DNA of 64,000 bases, taken from Trichobilharzia szidati (taxonomy: Eukaryota > Platyhelminthes > Trematoda > Strigeidida > Schistosomatidae). The position numbers and the translations under genes were made by a program. The DNA is taken from positions 148,636,199-148,700,198 of the forward strand of contig OX235279.1 of the NCBI GenBank assembly GCA_944472155.2, given 5' to 3'. A model generated the notes under the pieces. That model made no database searches. It was not told the DNA's origin and saw only the letters and a program-made list of their open reading frames with translations. This document shows, piece by piece, positions 13,401-22,719 of this stretch (its first letter is position 1; each line of letters begins with the position of its first letter).

Positions 13401-14401
13401 CTGTGTAACCGAACACATTGGAAGGGGTTCTCATGATGAATATGAAATTTTTTCGTGACTGCTCAAGCTGTACCTTAGATATCATTCTCGACTAGTTTTT
13501 CTTTAAATTTTATTTCTTCGTAACCAGTGTTTGAGATTGGTATCGCAATTACTTCTTCGAAATGAATTAGAGTTTCTTTCTGTCTTCTTTCTAAAGCGAA
13601 ATTTATACTTAGATGTTTGTGTGAAAAAGTGACATGGCTTATAAATAACTTGTACAGTATTGATACTCTTCTTATAAAGTATTATACTGATTTCTTTTAA
13701 TTTCATTTATTGATTCTCTATTTTTCCCTTGTGGTTTCGTCAAAAAAGATTCACTGGGAGGAAATTGGTATCGTACATTCCGCTGAACTATACTGTTGAT
13801 CTAATCTTTATCTTAATGTTTGTGTCCATAAACCGGTCACTTTCTGGTCGTTCTTTTTGTTTTTCACGTAGTTTGGGAATAAGTTTAGTGGTGTCCTTTG
13901 AAAATCACCCTTCCTTGTTCGGTGGATAAAATACAGTTTTATATATCAGTGCTCATACAAAATCGTATCAAACATCTTTTTCATGCGTAATCCGTTCACT
14001 TTCTTTGAGAATATGCTGTATAGGGTTAAGCATAAGGCAGTTACTAACTTCAGTGTTTTATAGTTGAAATCCAACAGTTTCAGTGATTAGCTTTTCTGAT
14101 ATTCTTTGAAGTTTTTCTGACCAATCAGTAAATCAACGTAATATACAATATTTACTTCTCCTACTAAGAGCTTCATAGTATTTATCTTATTATTCGATAA
14201 AATTTACTTATATATATATCTTAAAACACTCACACAATTTTGTTAAATCTGTGCTTCTCAAATGTTCAGCAAAACTCTATCTTTATTTATTTATTTCAGA
14301 AAACTCCTGGAGAAGTTTGTACTTGCCCGAAATCCTACTTTGATGCTACAATAAACTTAAAAGACTATACAGTTCCAGTATTGCGTAACCTAAAGCAATA
14401 A
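1..14401 (+). CDS. TMEM63: TMEM63/CSC1-like mechanosensitive channel, 3' part (5 exons, spliced)
   Basis: C-terminal part of a multi-pass membrane protein that I read as the TMEM63/CSC1 (OSCA-related) family, osmo- or mechanosensitive cation channels of plasma or endolysosomal membranes. Exons: <1-79, 3668-3917, 7260-7462, 12354-12651, 14300-14401; phases agree at every GT-AG junction (2, 0, 2, 0) and the frame ends at TAA 14399-14401. Family signatures in order: LVFPSLGIT, ECIFLPDSGSLFINYV, LLRL, AYTPVCPLIYFFGLVYFL and IDKY, matching the pore-domain helices of TMEM63. About five hydrophobic segments are visible, then a short hydrophilic tail of about 60 residues. The N-terminal half lies left of the window. 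The introns (3588, 3342, 4891 and 1648 bp) are filled with repeats. Family and exons 2-4 are firm; the acceptor at 3667 (AAG) was chosen over 3675 because only it keeps frame. Confidence 0.85.
88..1330 (-). mobile_element. 5'-truncated non-LTR retrotransposon (C-terminal RT fragment and 3' UTR)
   Basis: On the minus strand 1321-1073 encodes a post-RT segment (FVNSCILPILLYCSPLVFPG, then RRMLTVVSRTSGVNLSQL) that resembles the thumb and C-terminal region of LINE polymerases. After a frame break the stretch to about 890 reads ARTTKYRNSTIPYLARVLSD, the usual LINE C-terminal end. The 3' UTR runs to an (AAT)n tract at 88-106, which reads as an (ATT)n tail. The copy sits in a channel-gene intron. The clade is uncertain; it is not the RTE-like families seen elsewhere in the window. 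Confidence 0.75.
1361..2560. other. Channel intron, no recognisable feature
   Basis: AT-rich intronic sequence. Short frames at 1661-1876 and 2054-2465 show no family resemblance and no fitting splice phase, so I call no exon here. Confidence 0.5.
2565..2745 (+). mobile_element. 3' end fragment of RTE-like LINE family B
   Basis: The segment ending in GCTTTGTGTGCTACATGGAG and GCAAAGTTCTATGTCGAAAA is the 3' UTR also seen at 39.6, 43.3, 44.5 and 49.0 kb. It ends in a (CCGA)n tract near 2725-2740, a typical simple-repeat tail. Confidence 0.7.
2940..3125 (-). repeat. tRNA-derived SINE copy
   Basis: The minus strand reads an A-box-like GGCTGAATTGTCTATGAG and a B-box-like GGGTTCGACCCC, followed by a SINE body. 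The same unit, less diverged, lies at 63655-63815 (-), and a fragment at 4295-4385 (-). Confidence 0.7.
3631..3652. repeat. (TA)n microsatellite
   Basis: Uninterrupted TA dinucleotides just upstream of channel exon b. Confidence 0.9.
3668..3917 (+). CDS. TMEM63: TMEM63-like, exon b
   Basis: Carries ECIFLPDSGSLFINYV, a hallmark of TMEM63 proteins, then LLRLDYIIRRL and a charged loop ending VFSE. Acceptor AAG at 3665-3667; donor GTAATT at 3918. An alternative acceptor CAG at 3673-3675 would shift the frame relative to exon a. Confidence 0.85.
4295..4385 (-). repeat. tRNA-SINE fragment (head region)
   Basis: GGGGAATCGAACTCAGGACC and the following accept-stem-like sequence match the reverse complement of the SINE head at 63.7 kb, with several substitutions. 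Confidence 0.55.
4535..5030 (+). mobile_element. RTE-like LINE family A, 5'-truncated copy 1
   Basis: Matches the last roughly 500 bp of the near-intact element at 58-61 kb. Motifs seen: LYGSETWRVT (after one frame break), IRWPERITNKKLWEQ, RRKWRWIGHSL. A frame at 4778-5017 keeps the basic tail KGKRRVGRPRVTWRRSCEEE. The 3' end is GAAGCCCTATGTTCCACTAG plus an AATAAATAA tail. Confidence 0.9.
5550..6175 (+). mobile_element. RTE-like LINE family A, 5'-truncated copy 2 (strongly decayed)
   Basis: Same 3' region as copy 1, about 520 bp downstream in the same orientation, with more indels and no long open frame. It ends GAAGCCCTATGTTCCTCTAG followed by ATAATAATAAT. The different decay levels suggest two separate insertions, not a tandem duplication. 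Confidence 0.85.
6495..6605 (-). mobile_element. 3' end fragment of RTE-like family B
   Basis: GTAGAACTTTGCACAAATGT and GCAGCAGTTCTAGTTGTCAC are the reverse complement of the family B 3' UTR (compare 39.6 kb and 43.3 kb). Confidence 0.65.
7260..7462 (+). CDS. TMEM63: TMEM63-like, exon c
   Basis: Flanked by TTTTTATAG and GTAAGT. Encodes two hydrophobic helices with AYTPVCPLIYFFGLVYFL followed by IDKYMLVWVYTP, matching the conserved pair that ends in the VDR-Y motif in animal TMEM63. It contains no start codon. Confidence 0.85.
7553..7792. repeat. Fold-back repeat (arms about 90 bp, loop about 60 bp)
   Basis: Left arm 7553-7640 and right arm 7700-7792 are imperfect reverse complements. They share GCATAAAG near the outer ends, CTGATTGATTG, the GAGTAGTA motif and CTAGCCAGATCAG at the inner ends. 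A related CTAGCCAGATC unit lies at 15130-15220. It looks like a MITE-like or SINE-derived hairpin. Confidence 0.75.
7800..8970. other. Channel intron, no recognisable feature
   Basis: AT-rich intronic sequence with short TA-rich and GGT-rich tracts near 8390-8410 and 8600. No coding or repeat family was recognised. Confidence 0.5.
9838..10130 (+). repeat. SINE-like unit: tRNA head, hammerhead-like core, PLE tail
   Basis: An A-box-like TAGCTCAGTGGTA lies at 9848-9860 and a B-box-like GGTTCGAATCT at 9892-9902, with tRNA-like spacing. A hammerhead-like fold follows at 9939-9983, then the PLE-type terminus from about 10027, ending near CCCAAGTTTTA. The promoter boxes suggest Pol III transcription and the tail suggests use of PLE machinery; both are inferences. 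Confidence 0.6.
9939..9983 (+). ncRNA. Hammerhead ribozyme-like motif, probably inactive
   Basis: CTGATGA (9945-9951), a 4-bp stem GTGC/GCAC with six-base loop (9952-9965) and GAAA (9966-9969) make the standard core. GCCTTG (9939-9944) pairs perfectly with CAAGGC (9978-9983) as stem I. Stem III is reduced to TCTAGG or less, as in minimal retroelement hammerheads. The cleavage position would be G at 9977, and hammerheads need A, C or U there, so this copy is predicted not to cleave. Confidence 0.5.
10408..10438. repeat. (TA)n microsatellite
   Basis: About 15 TA units in the channel intron. Confidence 0.9.
10890..11040 (+). repeat. Short element with RTE family A 5'-UTR-like head and 3' tail
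   Basis: GGTTGGGCATGAGGCTAGCA followed by a stretch like the 5' UTR of family A (compare 28430-28490) runs directly into GAAGCCCTATGTTCCACTGG, the family A 3' end. No coding part lies between. It is either an internally deleted LINE or a SINE; the copy at 47235-47470 has the same join plus a tRNA-like head. Confidence 0.65.
11169..11849. mobile_element. 680-bp fold-back element
   Basis: Arms 11169-11480 and 11534-11849 are near-identical reverse complements, separated by about 53 bp. Frames inside both arms encode almost the same peptide, as expected for a palindrome, not for a gene. There is no transposase, so it could be a MITE-like DNA element or a recent inverted duplication. Confidence 0.85.
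12354..12651 (+). CDS. TMEM63: TMEM63-like, exon d
   Basis: Acceptor TTTTTTTTAG, donor GTGAGT. Encodes the last two membrane helices (around SLAGICMGTINISAFYLL and IAFLALTAVTIAISIILP) and a Cys-rich juxtamembrane stretch (PLLCPVPLCKK). The frame is open for 99 codons, phase 2 in and phase 0 out. Confidence 0.8.
12660..14290. other. Last channel intron, no recognisable feature
   Basis: AT-rich, with small frames at 12978-13172, 13503-13706 and 13729-13929 that resemble nothing I know and have no consistent splice context. Confidence 0.5.
14300..14401 (+). CDS. TMEM63: TMEM63-like, terminal exon
   Basis: Acceptor TTATTTCAG directly before an in-frame run of 33 codons (KTPGEVCTCP...NLKQ) and TAA. 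Supported by phase 0 continuity, a good pyrimidine tract and downstream AATAAA signals. The tail itself has no recognisable motif, so this is the least certain exon of the gene. Confidence 0.65.
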   Translation, partial: KTPGEVCTCPKSYFDATINLKDYTVPVLRNLKQ

Positions 14402-14491
14402 CCAAAGTTTGAAGTTGTCGGCGTTAAAAAAAAAGAAATGAAGTAAAAGCATATCATTTTTCAGTTTCATTCGCTTCTTTCTATAGAATGG

Positions 14492-14637
14492 AATAAACCT
14501 TCTTTCTTTTTTATTCTATCCACTAAATCATATCATCATCAGAACCATCTTACATTTATGGCATTGTTGCGAATGTTAACCTTGATACCAAGCAAAAATT
14601 CAACATTTTCATATCTGTAATAACATAACTCAATAAA
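14492..14637 (+). promoter_or_regulatory. Possible polyadenylation signals of the TMEM63-like gene
   Basis: AATAAA occurs at 14492-14497 and 14632-14637, about 90 and 230 bp after the stop codon. AATAAA is common in AT-rich DNA, so the assignment rests on position only. Confidence 0.35.
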
Positions 14638-14639
14638 AA

Positions 14640-15090
14640 GAAAAATCACTGAAAGATAATAACAGCTGTCTGCCTTTAACTACATTTTTTCAATATACAC
14701 ATATACAAATGTATATACGTAAACTTTTTCAAATTTATCTGAAGGTAAACCATATATATCACTTTTGTTTAGACAACTACTACGTGGGCAGTATTATCAC
14801 AAAACTAGCTATTGTCAATCAGATCTATATTAATGTATGAAAGAAATATTTACCCAGTTCTTGATTTGCAGCGGGGATGGTATAATTCCGTAGGCTTCAC
14901 GGTTTAAAAAAAACACCGCGTTATGTACGATTTCATCGAATTGAAAGCACGAATGACAAACAACATATAACGTATATAAATAAAGTCAGATTGAGTTTGC
15001 TCATCTCATTTAGTGCTAGAGTGTAGCGGTATATTCCAACTGTATTAGAATAAAAGTTATTCTGAACCGTAGATGTGGTACATACTACTG
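14640..15090. other. Intergenic, nothing recognised
   Basis: AT-rich spacer between the channel gene and the repeat block. No promoter or RNA gene was seen. Confidence 0.5.
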
Positions 15091-15104
15091 GTTTGCTATG
15101 AGTA

Positions 15105-15240
15105 GTTAGAAACCACTCATCCCTAATATTCGGGTTTCCTAGCCAGATCGAAGCGATTAAAATACTGGACGGTCGCTTCGCTCACTTAGCGTCAAGCTTA
15201 GAGAATCGAATCAGCCAAATTGTGACCAACTGCTTGGGTG
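15105..15240. repeat. Dispersed repeat related to the fold-back at 7.6 kb
   Basis: Shares CTAGCCAGATC, a TACTGGACGGTCG-like block and GAATCGAATCAGC with 7620-7700. It is one arm only, so there is no hairpin here. Confidence 0.55.
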
Positions 15241-15539
15241 AACTGGCAATATGTAGAGTCTAATTCAAAACCTTCAAATTACAAAGTTTTGGGTCACTAA
15301 ACATTTCAGAGACAAAGCATTTCTGTTTCAGATTACTGTTGCATATGACAAAATGCATTCTATTTTTTAAATTTAAAAGTATTGCACAAATGAGTTAAAC
15401 TTTTTGATTATCATAATTATCCTTATGTCAACTCTGCAAATACACTTAAGAAGCATAACTCCAGTTGGTATCTATAGGAATGGGACAAAGTTTGTGATTC
15501 ACCTTTAATAGAATTCATGAATATTAGAAAAACTTATTA

Positions 15540-16690
15540 TTTTATTGTTCCCTTGGATTCTGAGTGGAACATAGGGCTTCAACAACACATCTCCGCTTTG
15601 TCCTATCTTCTGCCGTCCTCTTCATCTGGGTCCACTACTGCCCATAATCTCTCAGCTCCTTCTCACACAATGTCTTCCATGTAACCTGCGGATGACCCAC
15701 TCGTCGTTTCCCATTCGGGTTCCACTCGAGCTGTGGCCCGACACTTGATCTCACCCGACTGTCTCTTAAGTATGTGTCTCGTCCATCTCTATTTCCTTTT
15801 ACATATTTGTTGGACAATAGGTTCTTGGTTCCAAGAGTTCCCCCCGTGGCTAATTTTTTCTGCCCGGCTGGCCATTTGATTTTCAAAATGGAGCCAGTGA
15901 AGTAGGGAGCTGTTGATTAGACTCTGCAGTAGCCTGTTGGAAATGCCAACTGTCTGACCTGTATATAAGCACTGACTGACTGACTTAACATTGGTATTGA
16001 AAATCTGAATATTATCCTTTTTGCTGATGCAGAGTGTAGAAGATTTCCAAACTGACTTCAGATTGATGAAGGTGTATCTTGCCTTCCTGATTCCGATTTT
16101 GAAATGCACATCCTTGTAGTGTGCATGTAGTTGAGGCGACGTTTGCCAGATAAACGAAGGAAGTGAGTGATCCCTTTCAAATTTCTCTCGTTGATAGTGA
16201 CTGACGGTGATTGCTGTTGTTCGTTCGTCGATTGGTTATCTTCATCACTTCCGTGTTCTCTATATTCACTTGAAGTCGTGTCTTTAATGCTTTCGCTGCT
16301 GCTGGTGACAGCATGATAGCCACTCCCTTAGTGGGCTTGTGGTTGTCGCTCGGGTGACCAAAGTAGACTATTGAGTCTCCAGTTAACGATTCGGAGAGTC
16401 CACTTACTTTCACAGATTCCTAGAACCTCTATACGCTGTCTTCTCATATGTTTGGCAACACGGGCAGTTAGTTTTCTTAGCCTCGTACACCTCGCGAACA
16501 TTCCACAACCCCAGCCTTATTTCGCTTTCATCGATGAAGCCACATCGGTCGACTGGCTTCCCGAAGTCTTCCACCAGGTCCAAAATTTTTTATTTGAGTT
16601 TTTTTATTATTCTAAGTTTTTGTGTACAAGCTAAGCGCACTCTCTTTGGCCAAGTGGACCGGCTAAACTGAGAGCTAATAAACTAGGTGA
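15540..16690 (-). mobile_element. RTE-like LINE family A, chimeric copy (EN start joined to RT end)
   Basis: On the minus strand the 5' portion (from about 16690) reads an endonuclease start including GHPSDNHKPTKGVAIMLSP. At about 16279 it jumps directly to the post-catalytic RT region (TRLQVNIENTEVMKITN) and continues to the 3' end GAAGCCCTATGTTCCACTCA at 15540. About 2 kb of endonuclease and polymerase is missing. The join coincides with the outer end of the giant inverted repeat; the matching right-arm copy stops at the same base. Confidence 0.8.
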
Positions 16691-17639
16691 AGTCATCAGA
16701 GAATCTTAGCGCCCATCCGATTCCGTTTAGTCTTCTTTCGTCTGTGTAGTCAACGGATTTAAACGACCATGTTCACTTGTGGTAATAATAGAAAGGAAAC
16801 GAATGTTGAAGCAGGGAGTTTGCATTATTGGCGTGTTTGTGAATACAACTTGTGTTTTTTGTAAAATCTGTTTGTACGCCTCATTTCTTCCGACACTAGT
16901 TGCATGCCGGCATGTTGTGTTCGGTGGTGTGAAATGCATTGAAAGCTTTTCATCGGTGAAGCTATCCTATTTTTGATGTCAGAAATTTATCTTGGCTGCA
17001 TCAACAGTATCTATTTTGGTAATTGGTACCTGTATTAATAATACATCCTTCGATTCATAGTAGGTTGCAGAGTAGCGCAGTTATTTTAGACTAGGTGATT
17101 TTATAAAAATAGTGAAAAATGAACTTCGAAGAGTTCTCTCAAGGATAGCTATTCTGAAGATTATCTGCTACAAGTTCTCATTACCCTCAGCATGGATATA
17201 TTATATTTTGTGCATGGCACATACGCTTTCTCCCATGAAATTTTTTCACAGTATACAACAGTAACAAACTAAATAGGATTTTGTTTTCTTCCACCCTTAC
17301 TAATTGCACAGTATGAAGCACATTATCACTTTCAAAAGATCAATGTCAGGTTTACTTCATTTGAATATCTATCTAAGGAAATAGCTTCTATCTAAATCCT
17401 GCGTCTAAGATCTATTGTCAGGTGGTATCTCCAGATTGCAATTTAGAATCAGCGATCTTGGGAAACTAACCTTCAAAATGTACATCGTACCAATTAGCTT
17501 CTATAATCCAAGTGTAATCGTCTATGAGTTCGTGAAGTCGATTACCATCTAAGGTTCCCAGTGGATCTCAATGTCATATGTACTGCTGTCCACTACATTG
17601 CTTACTTCTCCAATTCAGTAGGATAGTTCAACAATGTCC

Positions 17640-18020
17640 AGAAAACTTTTTTGTATGAGCATGCAGCGGTAGGTAATTCCCCAGAATTATTGGCCACAGC
17701 ATTCATCACTGAACATTGGATGCTGACCCTCACTGTTTTAGTCGATTTGTTTAGCTGAAGGCTTCCGGTCAAGCATTCACGCCATTCAGTACTCTGTCGT
17801 GGTTCGTGCACGATCCCTAGCTAGCTAAGCAATCATCTCGCACTCCGATTTGGTCCCGAAATATAACTCGTAATTTGGACGATCAATTCTTGTGTTTTGC
17901 TTTGCCTTTGGTCTAGGTGGAACGAATACTATAGAAGTTGTGGGTATTAGATCTTGCGATAGTATACTTCGTAATATCCGTGAACGTCAATAACTTCAGC
18001 CTCTAAAAGCACCTGGCAAG
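17640..18020 (+). repeat. LTR-like repeat, left arm copy
   Basis: GCAGCGGTAGGTAATTCCCC through GGTCCCGAAATATAACTC matches the sequence at 22793-23010 downstream of a gypsy remnant, and is inverted at 27045-27430. The distal part (17905-18010) has an inverted partner at 18592-18690 within the same arm. An LTR is suggested by the TGTAGCGG-type start; no paired LTR was seen. Confidence 0.5.
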
Positions 18021-18717
18021 GAACAACATAATGTGAACACATGATCATGAGTATATTATAAACTGTTACTAGCTCATAGTACTCCCGAAAATGTAACAAT
18101 CGCCTGTATTAATTGTAGATTTCCCAATAAGGAATTGTGAAACTTCTTTGGACTATATATGAGTGAATTACCCCGGTGGGCCTGCTTGAACCACTGGGCT
18201 TACAGAATTTCCATCCAACATAATGCATGAAATGTTCTCTATCTTTTATTGTTTTAATCATTAAATTATGTCCTTGGGCCGCGAAATATTCCTACGCATA
18301 CTTTTCATTGGCTTTCAATCCACCTCTGTAGATTTCTCATAGACGAAAGAAAAGTAGAGTAAAAGAATGGTTTACGCTACGCATCGAACAGCATTACATC
18401 AAGCAATTTACGATGAATTACTATTTTCCGATATCTGATTAGATGATTTCTTGGGAATAGAAATTAATCCTCGAATTATGCTAACGTGGCCCAATTTACT
18501 CTTAGTGTCAAGTAATGTAGATTTATAGGAAGTGGCCAAAGTTGAAGTCAGCAAACTGAGTCAGTGATTACAGAGGTAGAAGTTCCTATTCTTTAGAGGC
18601 TGAGGGTGTTGACGTTCGTGGATAGTACGCCGTATACTAGCTCAAGGTTTTATACTTCCAACCCCTATAGTATTTGTTCCGCGTAGAGCAAAGACAAACG
18701 AAAGCGCCAAATTATTC

Positions 18718-20400
18718 TTATTATTCCCTTGGGTTCCGAGTGGAACATAGGGCTTCAACAACGCATCTCCGAATTGTCTTATCTTCTGCCGTTCACTACT
18801 GCCCATAACCTCTCATCTCCTTCACACACGATCTCCATGTCACCCTCGAACGACCCACTTGTCGCTTCCTATTTGGATTCCACTTGATGGCCTGGTGCGC
18901 GATGTCATTCGACGGTCTCCTCAACGTATGCCCGATCCACCTCCATTTTCTCCTACATATTCGTTGAGCAATCGGCTCTTGGTTGTTTTGTTCCCAGAAT
19001 TCCTTGGTGCTAATCCTTTTTGCCAGCTGGTCCTTTGGTCTCCAGTATGGAGCTAGCGAAAGCAGCTGTTGATAAAAGTCTGCAACCGGTTGGAAATCCT
19101 TATCGTGACACTCAGTGCAAGTTTCTGGACCGTATAGAAGGACCGACTTGTCATTGGCGTTGAAAATCTGTCTCTTAGTCCTTATGCTGAGTGCAGAAGA
19201 TTTCAAACTGGTTTCAGGTTGATGAAGGCGTATCTCGCCTCTCCAACTCTGACTTTGTCATCTTCATCCGTTCCGAATCCCCGTGGTTGAAACGATGCTT
19301 CCTATCCGAATAAGTGAAGGGGGTAACTTCTGTCAAATCTCCCCCGTTGATGGTGATTGGTACTGGTTGCTGTTGTTGTCACAGTTCGTTGGTTATCCGC
19401 ATCACCTTTGTCTTCTCTATGTTCACCTGGAAGGAGTCCTGTGTTCGGTGCCTCTCCAGCCAGTTCGTTACTGTTTGCCTGTAAGTCTTCCAGTTCCTGT
19501 GACATTAGACATATATCATCTGCAAAATCGAGACCCACTTATCGGTGGACCATTCCTACTGTGGTGAGAGATGGTTGCTAGCCAAATTGGTTAACAGTAA
19601 TTGAGGTCAATGTTAGTCATGTGAAAACAAGGTCAAGATGGACAGGCGGATACAGTTAACATATAGATGAACTGACACAGCCACAAGAGATGCAAAGTTA
19701 ACTTTGTGTGAGAAACAATCAATCAACAGACTGTATTTTCTACTAACACTAACCTACAATAATGTACATCAAAATCTATAAATGTGTTGATTTTCCGTAA
19801 TAAACGTTCTGTTGCCTGGCCCTTGTCTTCTGTTGTTACACTATCTTCTTGCTCTTCATACAACGTCTCCTGCATAATCCGGCCCCCCACAATTAATAAT
19901 ATCATCGGTGTTGAAATAGTTTCCAAATTAGTTCGCGGTCAACGCTGTCTGTCGAAGGTCCTTGCGAAGACGATGAATTTGAGACAGAGAGAGGTTTGAC
20001 TTCCATTCCATGCTTTGCTCTGTGATGACGATGCATAGAGTTGCAATTTGATCAGCACCTGATCTGCCTTCCCTGAATCCAGCCAGCTTCTTCTAGATTG
20101 GCGGAGTTCTGTATCTAGTGAATCCTTTATTCTCTCCAGGATGACGCGATTTAGTATTTTACTTGGCGTGGACAACAGCATTATTCCACGCTAGTTCTTT
20201 CAGAGTGGGGCGTAAGTCACTCTTCCTTAGTGGCTTGAAAGGTAGCCAGCCCTTCTTCCAAACGGTAGGCATCTTTCCTTCTTTCCAAACCTTTTGCAAT
20301 AATGGCGTGAGAACATCTGCCGCAGTCTCCGGGTCCGTTTCCAGTGCTTCAGGAGAAATTCTGCCTGCCTTTTCTGCCTTCCCTGTCTTATTGGTGACGG
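18718..20400 (-). mobile_element. RTE-like LINE family A, 3' half, inside left arm
   Basis: Minus-strand copy from the thumb and finger region (KAGRISPEALETDPET-like) to GAAGCCCTATGTTCCACTCG at 18718. Frames are broken. It holds a roughly 300-bp foreign insertion at 19565-19868, shared with the right arm copy, so the insertion is older than the palindrome. Confidence 0.85.
19565..19868 (-). repeat. Insertion in the RTE copy, possible solo LTR (left arm)
   Basis: Reverse complement of 25203-25505. It interrupts the polymerase frame between the RIMQET and FADD segments; a TG...CA outline is visible on the other strand. It was not found elsewhere in the window. The LTR identity is a guess. Confidence 0.4.
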
Positions 20401-20739
20401 ATCTTCAACGCTGTTTATCTTCGCAACATACTTGAAGTCCTTCACGGAGATCCATACACCTACTTCTTAGAAACTTCGGGCCATGTGATTTTCATTTCTT
20501 GACAATCAGCGACACAAAGTGTTACATTTAAGGGAAGAAACGGAAGCAAAGCTACATTTTCTCTGATCGAACCCCTATTTATAAATACACATAGAGTTTG
20601 TATTCTTTAACCAGTGATTGAGCGTGTGATTTCAGTTAACACCAAACGACATGAAACAGAATGTTCAAATATATATATCTTATCCTGTTGCTAATAACGT
20701 AGAAAATAAATGAGAATAATATTATTTTGACACACATTT

Positions 20740-21770
20740 TTTGTAACACACCATCAAACTCGTCCTCCGTCGAATGATTTATGCTTCCGTCTTCGTCTGC
20801 TTGTCACGCCGTATCCATTTCTTGGGATCGCTGAAGTTCACCCGCTTCTCTTGGTTTGCATTTTTGACTGTATATACGTTACCCTCTCTTTCGATGACCA
20901 TGTATGTTCCTTCCCACTTTGGAAGCAGTTTTCAGGATTCTGGCGCATATCCGTCGGTGTTTCGCCTGTGTCTACATTAAATTTTATCTCCGATCGCGAA
21001 TGCTGGGTACTTCCATTTACTCTCTATTCTGATTTCACAGATTCACCTTCTGCTTCCGTTTAACGTTGCTGATTGCTCCGTGCGCCATGTTGTCAGACTC
21101 CACTGCTGGTGGCGGGGTCAGGTCTTTTTATGAATCGGTAGTAGTGGTGTCCTCGCGTGCATCAACTGAAACGTTTCTTGGGCGGACGCACGGTGTGCTA
21201 GCAGAATCAGTGGGAGCTCTCTCTCCCAGTTATCTCCTTTTGTGGCCAGCCACTCTTTCAGGGTACGGTAATTTCTCTACTTCAAGCCATCTGTTTGTAG
21301 ATGATATTTGGATTTTCTAATTTTCTTGATACATGGTCCTTTTAACCGGAATTAAGACCCTTCACCCTCAAAACGCAAACCCTGATGTGTCAGTATCTCT
21401 TTTGGCACAGTGTGGTTTGCAACAATATATCGAACCGCTGCTTCCGTCACCGTCTTTTCTCCTTGATCTGGGATCGCGACTGCGTCTAACCATCGTTTGG
21501 AATGTTCTGTCATTACCGGAAGTTACTGATTGCCATTGGACCTCTTGAGAAAAGTTCCTATTACATCAGCAGACCACAGGTCACCCACTGATATCACCGG
21601 AATCGACTGAGGTGATGGTCGTATTTACCTGTCAGATGGGTTCGTGCGTGTCTACGTTGCCAAAAGTGTGATGTATTAAGACACTGCAGAAGACCCTTTG
21701 GCACCTTTCTGATCCCTGATACTCGTTTCGCACACGTTCCTATTGAACCCCTGCCAGAATCTCAAAGATA
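20740..21770 (-). pseudogene. Ty3/gypsy integrase remnant 1
   Basis: Reading the minus strand from about 21700 down to 20760 gives an integrase core with SADVIGTFLKRSNGNQ, TEHSKRWLDAVAIPDQ, a YIV-NHTVPKEI segment and an LPLILLAHRAS segment, then a C-terminal module resembling the gypsy end of pol. Stops and frame breaks are frequent. It lies in the palindrome spacer; no LTRs or gag were found. Confidence 0.75.
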
Positions 21771-21774
21771 TTCT

Positions 21775-22460
21775 TTATCTTTGGCTACATTGGTCGACGT
21801 AAACAGTCTCCTGAATCAATACCCCCAAGGATGTGTCTGCTGAAATAGTTACACGTGTCTTTATATAACGGTGGATCGCAAATTCTGGATGCTTCATTCC
21901 ATATAATAACAGATTTCGGACCCCATTTCCAAAGCAACTTATTTTTAGCTTCGACAAGAAAAGCTCTATGTTGTATGTGCTCTAGAAGAACTACCTACTA
22001 TCCTCCAACAAATGGTATGGTAGAACGTTTACACCTGCAGTTGTAGGCTGGGTTATCAGCCGCAAACATTGTACATTGGACTGAATCACTGCTGTTGATT
22101 ATCCTGTGCATATGAAATGCCTTGCAAACTTATGCTGTTTGCACTACTGCTGAGCAAGTATATAGAACAGCACTACGCCTGCCAGGTGAGTTTTTTTGAC
22201 TTCCTTGATTCCCATTAGCTGCACATTATGCCTCGTATGTCATAAGGCTTACAGAAGCAATGCGTTCCGTTAAACTTCCCCTCCTCCAACCACAGTTCAT
22301 CGACGTCTTTATACACCCATGTCTGTAAACTTCTTCACGTGTATTTGTTGGTCGTGAGTCTGCGCGTCGCTCTATGGAACCTTCATAAGATGAACCGCAC
22401 TAAGTCATTAAATTTATGGATAAGTAATCTGTCCTAGACGAAAAATGCTGTGTTAATGTC
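21775..22460 (+). pseudogene. Ty3/gypsy integrase remnant 2 (opposite strand, different family)
   Basis: Plus strand reads ITDFGPHFQSNLF and TTYYPPTNGMVERLHLQL, covering the second Asp and the Glu of the DDE core. The segment TALRLPGEFF follows and then, after frame breaks, a C-terminal region near 22330-22390 typical of schistosome gypsy polyproteins. It abuts remnant 1 head to head. Confidence 0.75.
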
Positions 22461-22719
22461 AATCGTCTGACACTGGCCTACTTAGAAGACAATAACATGA
22501 GCATCAAACTAATAAGACAAGGATGACTGGACGCCTGTTGGCTCTCAAAGAAATAAAGTGTACAGAGAAGGCAACGGAAAATTATATCAGGACACACAAG
22601 AAAACGCGATCTGGACGAATAATTAGGTTCCGAACAAAGCCTTCGAACTAACCTCACAAAATAAGATTTACATTTCACATCCATTTTCTATTGTTAGATT
22701 ACAAAAAATCTATCCCCTA

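Larger units (their letters stand above)
16279..20371. repeat. Left arm of giant inverted repeat (about 4.1 kb)
   Basis: Reverse complement of 24684-28868 at what looks like about 99% identity over most of its length; for example the frame at 19723-19926 is identical to that at 25139-25342. It includes part of a chimeric RTE copy, LTR-like sequences and an RTE 3' half. One local difference of 80-90 bp lies at 16560-16660 (RTE 5' UTR region). Confidence 0.9.

Noticed and set aside
13503..13929. Small frames in the last channel intron
   Set aside because: No homology recognised, AT-rich composition, inconsistent splice context.
16371..16634. Open frames on the plus strand at 16.4-21.5 kb and their mirror images at 24.7-28.8 kb as possible genes
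   Set aside because: They are antisense or shadow frames of LINE, gypsy and LTR-like sequence repeated by the palindrome; none carries a recognisable domain in its own frame.
20163..20435. Arm boundary placed at the end of the plus-strand frame
   Set aside because: The two arms diverge at about 20371/24684, inside the frame, even though both sides continue as related RTE sequence for some 50 bp.
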